Shown here: positions 60,612 through 64,000 of the stretch, one piece after another
Numbering within the stretch: the stretch's first letter is position 1
Layout: the number at the start of each line of letters is the position of its first letter
The notes under the pieces: model-generated
What the model was told of the DNA's origin: nothing
The model's database searches: none
The model's input: only the letters and a program-made list of their open reading frames with translations
Made by a program: the position numbers and the translations under genes
From: Paenibacillus sp. 19GGS1-52
GTDB taxonomy: Bacteria; Bacillota; Bacilli; Paenibacillales; Paenibacillaceae
NCBI RefSeq assembly: GCF_022369515.1
Contig: NZ_CP059724.1
Span: forward strand, 4,216,001-4,280,000
Direction: 5' to 3'
Length of the DNA: 64,000 nucleotides

Positions 60612-60731
60612 TTATTGAGCTAATTTACCCAAGAACTGAACATGCAACCGAATATTTCGCCGGTTGCATGATGGAATATTACATTATACTGCCTATTGTC
60701 ATGGTGCTATCGATCCTCGTTAGCTTAACGA
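60612..60731 (+). repeat. Cassette-type repeat C9
   Basis: Degenerate left part TTATTGAGCTAATTTACCC, perfect hairpin CATGCAACCG / CGGTTGCATG, right end GGTGCTATCGATCCTCGTTA then GCTTAACGAAC. 63 bp from the stop at 60794. Confidence 0.65.
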
Positions 60732-60793
60732 ACAAACCTGTCATCCTGGTTAAGCTTATCCTCTGAATTAGATAATAACCGTACCAAATTAAC

Positions 60794-61252
60794 TTATATC
60801 CTCGTTTGAAACGATTTATTGACCATCTTTACATTGTTCATTTTTGCCCAACTCTTTAAATCCGAAATACCTCTATCTTCATACATTGAATACCTAAATG
60901 CCATACCCAATGGGACAATCTTCCTCCTGTAAGGTAATATGCCAATAACAGGTTTAAAGTACCCCTTAATCATTATCACTTTAATATCCCTTGAATTAAT
61001 TATATTCCCATTTAATATAATTCGCTCATTGGATAGGCATAACTCAGTTTGTTTCTTAAATAATGTTCTGTACAATGCGAGTAACAGTCCAACTAAACCC
61101 ATAAGAGCCACTGTTAACGAAGTGTAGAATACCCCCCTCTGATCCCCTAATCTCAATACAAGAATAGATTGAGTCGATATAATTGCAATCATGCCTAAAA
61201 TGGCTCCAATCCTTGATGGACTCTTAACGGAATGCTTTATTTCCCCCAACAT
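60794..61252 (-). CDS. Hypothetical membrane protein with PH-like tail
   Basis: 152 residues: two transmembrane helices (IGAILGMIAIISTQSILVL and VFYTSLTVALMGLVGLLLAL) followed by a beta-rich cytosolic tail (LCLSNERIILNGNIINSRDI, PYRRKIVPLGMAFRYSMYED). Similar in design to small bacterial PH-domain membrane proteins. Start 61252 with AGGAGGGGAC; the open frame upstream reads into repeat C10's neighbour and is not coding. Confidence 0.65.
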   Translation of the reverse strand: MLGEIKHSVKSPSRIGAILGMIAIISTQSILVLRLGDQRGVFYTSLTVALMGLVGLLLALYRTLFKKQTELCLSNERIILNGNIINSRDIKVIMIKGYFKPVIGILPYRRKIVPLGMAFRYSMYEDRGISDLKSWAKMNNVKMVNKSFQTRI

Positions 61253-61302
61253 TGTCCCCTCCTGTTCAAATCCCTTCCTTAAAATACCATGTATTGGAAC
61301 TA

Positions 61303-61394
61303 AACTACTCGTTTGTTGAACAAAGGCAGCCGATCTCAAGGTAATCGGCTGCCTTCTTGCTTTTATTCAGCTATCGTTTCCCGATAGCTGAATA
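61303..61394 (+). repeat. Cassette-type repeat C10
   Basis: AACTACTCGTTTGTTGAACA, perfect 12-bp hairpin AAGGCAGCCGAT / ATCGGCTGCCTT, right end CAGCTATCGTTTCCCGATAG. 36 bp from the stop at 61430. Confidence 0.85.
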
Positions 61395-61429
61395 AATGAC
61401 AGTTATGGACTAAGAAGACGGGATTAAAA

Positions 61430-61927
61430 TTAGTGAATTACATTTCCCGTCCAATCCACGAAAATGAGACTTTCTTTATCCATCAGACCCCATTTAATTA
61501 TGTTTTTCACAAGACCTGGCGTTATAACGTCGTCATCCCACAAAGGCGTCTGTACTCTAACCCAACTGCTACGAACGCCATTTTCTAACCCGCCAAACTC
61601 CAAGCCCATGACTACGATGTAGGGGATTCGTTCTTTTTGGGATTGTCCAACTTCGTAGGAAACGATAAATTTTTTATCATCCGAAACAATAAAAAGTTTA
61701 ATTCTTCCGTAGTCTTCATCATCTTCTTTGACATACCAAAAATAACTCTTTTCGCCATGAACGAACTTTCTTTTCCCCTTTGTATTAACACCCAATATTG
61801 TCGTCCCCACTTTTCGTCTTTAATCCCATATGGGCTTGTGCATGATAATTCACCATCGTTCAGGTTGGACATCTGATATCCCAAACTTGTAGCCTTCGCC
61901 AATATCGTATGGTTCCAGTACTTTCAA
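61430..61927 (-). pseudogene. Hypothetical cassette gene, probably frame-disrupted
   Basis: The 3' part (61430-61810, 126 codons from a GTG) is open and protein-like (KSYFWYVKEDDEDYGRIKLF, SWVRVQTPLWDDDVITPGLV). A good start, AGAAGGAGAAGG before TTG at 61927, opens MKVLEPYDIGEGYKFGISDV in the same frame but meets a stop after 26 codons. The intervening protein-like stretch DGELSCTSPYGIKDEK is in another frame. Two compensating shifts would rejoin it. The 126-residue frame alone may still be expressed. Confidence 0.5.
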
Positions 61928-62006
61928 CCCTTCTCCTTCTGCATCGAATATGCAGAGTTACCAGTATCATTATTATAATCCACTTTTTGAGTTAGCCGCC
62001 ACGCTA

Positions 62007-62094
62007 AACTGCCCGTTCGCTTAACGAAACAAGGGGCAACTGCCGTGGCAAACGTTTTCTTGTTTGATTCAATTAGTGCTTCCCGTTAGTTGAA
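62007..62094 (+). repeat. Cassette-type repeat C11
   Basis: AACTGCCCGTTCGCTTAACG, outer arms AAACAAG / CTTGTTT, right end TTAGTGCTTCCCGTTAGTTG. Its right end is at the same time the left end of C12. Confidence 0.75.
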
Positions 62095-62206
62095 CAAAGG
62101 TAGCCGATTAACTGACCAGCTGCCTTGTGTCTTTATTGAGCTATCATTGTTTTGTTGAACTAACATTTCCCGTTTGCTTAACGTTTGCTTAACGTTTGCT
62201 TAACGG
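62080..62206 (+). repeat. Cassette-type repeat C12, fused to C11
   Basis: CCCGTTAGTTGAACAAAGG, hairpin AAGGTAGC / GCTGCCTT, TATTGAGCTATCATTGTTTT, and a right end extended by three tandem 11-bp units CGTTTGCTTAA (62171-62203). 88 bp from the stop at 62294. Confidence 0.75.
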
Positions 62207-62293
62207 TTAATTACTCGTCAATCCGCTCACCATTGAGATTAAATAAATGTCATAGCCACTTTTAGCAACGGGTTCCATACCATTATCCTCCGT

Positions 62294-63442
62294 CTAATCA
62301 TATAAAATCAGCCCATCAAAATAATTACTATAGTCCACATCCTCATCGCCCATGGTGTACCAGACTTCCTTGCCCGTGCTGGTCTGAAGCTTGATATGGC
62401 CGAGCTTGTCGTCACCCAGGAATTTTACGTTGTCACCAGGTTCCAACGAAAAGGATTCGTCCTTGCCATCTTTATGAATCTGCACGGTAATTTCCTTTAT
62501 GATCGTTAAAGACGTCGGTGGTTCCATAGGATAAAAATCCTGTTGCTCTTCATGGAGGGAATGTTTGGCATCCAGACGGAACACCAAATCACGGAACCAG
62601 GTTTGAAAGTCCTTGCTTTCTTGTGAACTGACCACACGCCCATGGCCGTCAAACATCGAGCTGTGTGCCGAGAAATCGGGAAGCGCACCTATCTGCTTGA
62701 GGGTTTCACCGTCATAGGCATAGAAAGATGTTGATCGTAGAAAGTCCATCTGCGAATCCATTTGAAGTGCAATCTCGAAATATGGATCGTCAATATCCAA
62801 ATCGACAATATCAAGATAAGGAAGCAGCTCACTGCCCACCTCCATCGTGATGTTGTTCACCTTCAGCTTGAAGGCCCCAAATTCCGTTTCCGGCGGGCTT
62901 AACTGGATCTCTTCTTTACGACCATCCCCGTTCAGATCCACTTTCATCAGCTTCTGTTTAAAGCCCGAATCGCCTGTGTAATCCCGTAAATGGACATCAT
63001 CTAGATGGGCAGGTTCGAGCTTATAGTCAGCGTATTTGGCTTCGTAGTCACGAAGTAGCGCAACGTTCTGTTTCTCCGTTGGGCTAAGATGATCCTTGTA
63101 GGCAGAGTCTGGATGATACCAAGGCTTGGCGGCAAAGTAGTCCTGCAAATCCTTCCGCTTAAATACATATCCATGCCTTGCAAATATCTCGTTACGCGCA
63201 AGCTCCAGAATGCGGTTGTCTAGACTACCAATCTGATCCGGGGACAGCAACGTGTTCGAGCTGTCTTTCAGAATATACTCCCGTATTCCAACAGTGGAAA
63301 GAGCAACAGTTGTCTCACTTGCTGCTACTGGCTTACCGACCACTCCTTCATTGGCTTTCTCTTTTTTCGCATAAGTACAGCTAGAAACGATTAATGAAAG
63401 AGCAATTACTCCATACATAAACCGAAATTTCAGAAAATACAT
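62294..63442 (-). CDS. YARHG-domain lipoprotein
   Basis: 382 residues. Lipoprotein signal (VIALSLIVSSC), then a YARHG domain (LARNEIFARHGYVFKRKDLQ, YFAAKPWYHP) at about 80-130, common in secreted Bacillota proteins. A C-terminal half follows with an EF-hand-like VDLNGDGRKEEI and an SH3-like end (VKFLGDDKLGHIKL). Role unknown, outside the membrane. Start ATG 63442; the frame continues upstream through repeat C13 and is not coding there. Confidence 0.8.
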   Translation of the reverse strand: MYFLKFRFMYGVIALSLIVSSCTYAKKEKANEGVVGKPVAASETTVALSTVGIREYILKDSSNTLLSPDQIGSLDNRILELARNEIFARHGYVFKRKDLQDYFAAKPWYHPDSAYKDHLSPTEKQNVALLRDYEAKYADYKLEPAHLDDVHLRDYTGDSGFKQKLMKVDLNGDGRKEEIQLSPPETEFGAFKLKVNNITMEVGSELLPYLDIVDLDIDDPYFEIALQMDSQMDFLRSTSFYAYDGETLKQIGALPDFSAHSSMFDGHGRVVSSQESKDFQTWFRDLVFRLDAKHSLHEEQQDFYPMEPPTSLTIIKEITVQIHKDGKDESFSLEPGDNVKFLGDDKLGHIKLQTSTGKEVWYTMGDEDVDYSNYFDGLILYD

Positions 63443-63596
63443 TATGTTGACACCCACTTCGTCATATGAATTCAAGTTGATAAACGCGTATAAATATATC
63501 ACAAAGTGAAATCTGGCGTATAGCACAGAACGAGCCTTCCACTTCTGAAGGACCCTCGACTGTTTGTATCGCCTTCTGATTTGAAAGTTCGCTATC

Positions 63597-63640
63597 CTGC
63601 CAGTTAGTTGAACAAAAGCAGCCATCACGTTGACGGTAAT
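63597..63640 (+). repeat. Cassette-type repeat C13, cut by an IS3-family element
   Basis: CTGCCAGTTAGTTGAACAAA followed by AGCAGCCATCACGTTGACGG, the start of a repeat hairpin (compare C6). The expected complementary arm is missing; sequence belonging to the IS3-family element begins near 63641. Confidence 0.65.
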
Positions 63641-64000
63641 TGTCAAGACAGTTGTCGTGATTTCATAGAATGTATGTAGTCATTTTAATTGTTCTTCATC
63701 GGTGTCCATAACTCCGTCTTTTTCAGGATTGAGCCATACTTTTTCATTCAGTTTCCAGTTGCGTGTCTCTCCAGACCAACGGCTAGGATTTTTCGCTTTT
63801 GCTGCCTCATAGACGTGCTTTCTCTTCTCAAAAATTTCTTCAGAAAGACCTGAATGTCTTTGATTGGGGGTTAAGAAATTTAACCCACTGTGGCGATGCT
63901 CGGTGTTGTACCAACGGACAAATCGTAGGGTCCATTCCCGTGCCTCATCCCTTGATCCGAAGCCTTTGAGAGGGTAGTTTGGGCGGTATTTACAGGTTCT
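63641..64000 (-). mobile_element. IS3-family element, 3' end (continues beyond window)
   Basis: Contains the transposase 3' end and, outside it, TGTCAAGACAGTTGTC, the probable terminal repeat. The boundary near 63641 is inferred from where repeat C13 stops. Confidence 0.6.
63680..64000 (-). CDS. IS3-family transposase (OrfB/integrase core), partial
   Basis: The last 106 codons of an rve-type integrase: RPNYPLKGFGSRDEAREWTL, then FVRWYNTEHRHSGLNFLTPN, whose RYN/HSGL-type motif holds the end of the catalytic domain, and RNWKLNEKVWLNPEK. The stop TGA is at 63680-63682. The 5' part, with the DDE residues, is outside the window. Confidence 0.9.
   Translation of the reverse strand, partial: RTCKYRPNYPLKGFGSRDEAREWTLRFVRWYNTEHRHSGLNFLTPNQRHSGLSEEIFEKRKHVYEAAKAKNPSRWSGETRNWKLNEKVWLNPEKDGVMDTDEEQLK

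Noticed and set aside
51381..63640. Classical integron attC sites
   Set aside because: The cores (CCCGTTAGYTNAAC) do not satisfy RYYYAAC/GTTRRRY pairs, and no IntI-type integrase is visible in the window, so I call the array integron-like only.
63443..63646. N-terminal extension of the YARHG lipoprotein frame
   Set aside because: It reads through repeat C13; the lipoprotein signal begins at the ATG at 63442.

Overview
The window reads as a low-to-mid GC, spore-forming Bacillota chromosome, most likely Paenibacillus or a close relative. This rests on Bacillus-type Shine-Dalgarno sites (AGGAGG), frequent TTG/GTG starts, a DesR/DesK/Des cold-membrane module, HelD, PsiE, TraX, Mn-catalase, copper-amine-oxidase stalk domains and short intergenic palindromes. 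No rRNA, tRNA or CRISPR array was seen. All assignments are from reading the sequence; no database search was run.

Layout. 0.2-1.8 kb: a frameshifted small gene and asd. 2.0-10.0 kb: a tight five-gene minus-strand operon (SWIM zinc-finger protein, HEAT-like protein, MoxR-type AAA+ ATPase, DUF5682-like protein, VWA protein) that looks like one unit of unknown substrate. 10.2-13.2 kb: GNAT, a histidine-phosphatase remnant, an AraC regulator and an APH-type kinase, with outlying copies of a cassette-type repeat. 13.3-16.9 kb: des-desK-desR and psiE. 17-29.4 kb: Mn-catalase, two aldo/keto reductases, a TPR protein, an MMPL exporter with its MarR regulator, GNATs, VanZ and rpiA. 29.7-47 kb: transaldolase, MarR-MFS, helD, an FUSC-type membrane protein, PAP2, a divergent Hfq, a lactonase, LytTR, a PrsA-like foldase, nitroreductase, a metallophosphoesterase, a stalk-domain lipoprotein, TraX, and a quinone-reductase-like enzyme with its MarR. 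47.1-51.0 kb: a ChvE-GguA-GguB type sugar ABC importer with a probable cre site.

51.4-63.7 kb is the most unusual part: a run of small, mostly unrelated minus-strand genes, each followed at its 3' end by one copy of an imperfect repeat of about 60-120 bp. Each full copy has a left end like CTGCCCGTTAGTTGAAC, a variable GC-rich hairpin, and a right end like GAGCTATCGTTTCCCGTTAG. The architecture (promoter-poor single genes, one structured repeat after each stop codon, uniform polarity, one repeat-repeat fusion without a gene) resembles an integron cassette array, but the ends do not match the attC consensus and no integrase is in the window. Three mobile elements have landed in it: an IS4-family element with 7-bp target duplication splitting one gene, a group II intron inserted inside one repeat, and an IS3-family element whose edge cuts the last repeat. 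Two further partial copies lie at 10.65 and 13.1 kb, again just after genes and with the same polarity relative to them.

A second dispersed repeat, a GAAACGG...CCGTTTC palindrome, occurs four times between genes (1.9, 16.3, 39.6 and 43.4 kb). Several regulators have dyads over their own promoters, including a MarR gene whose predicted transcription start coincides with its ATG.
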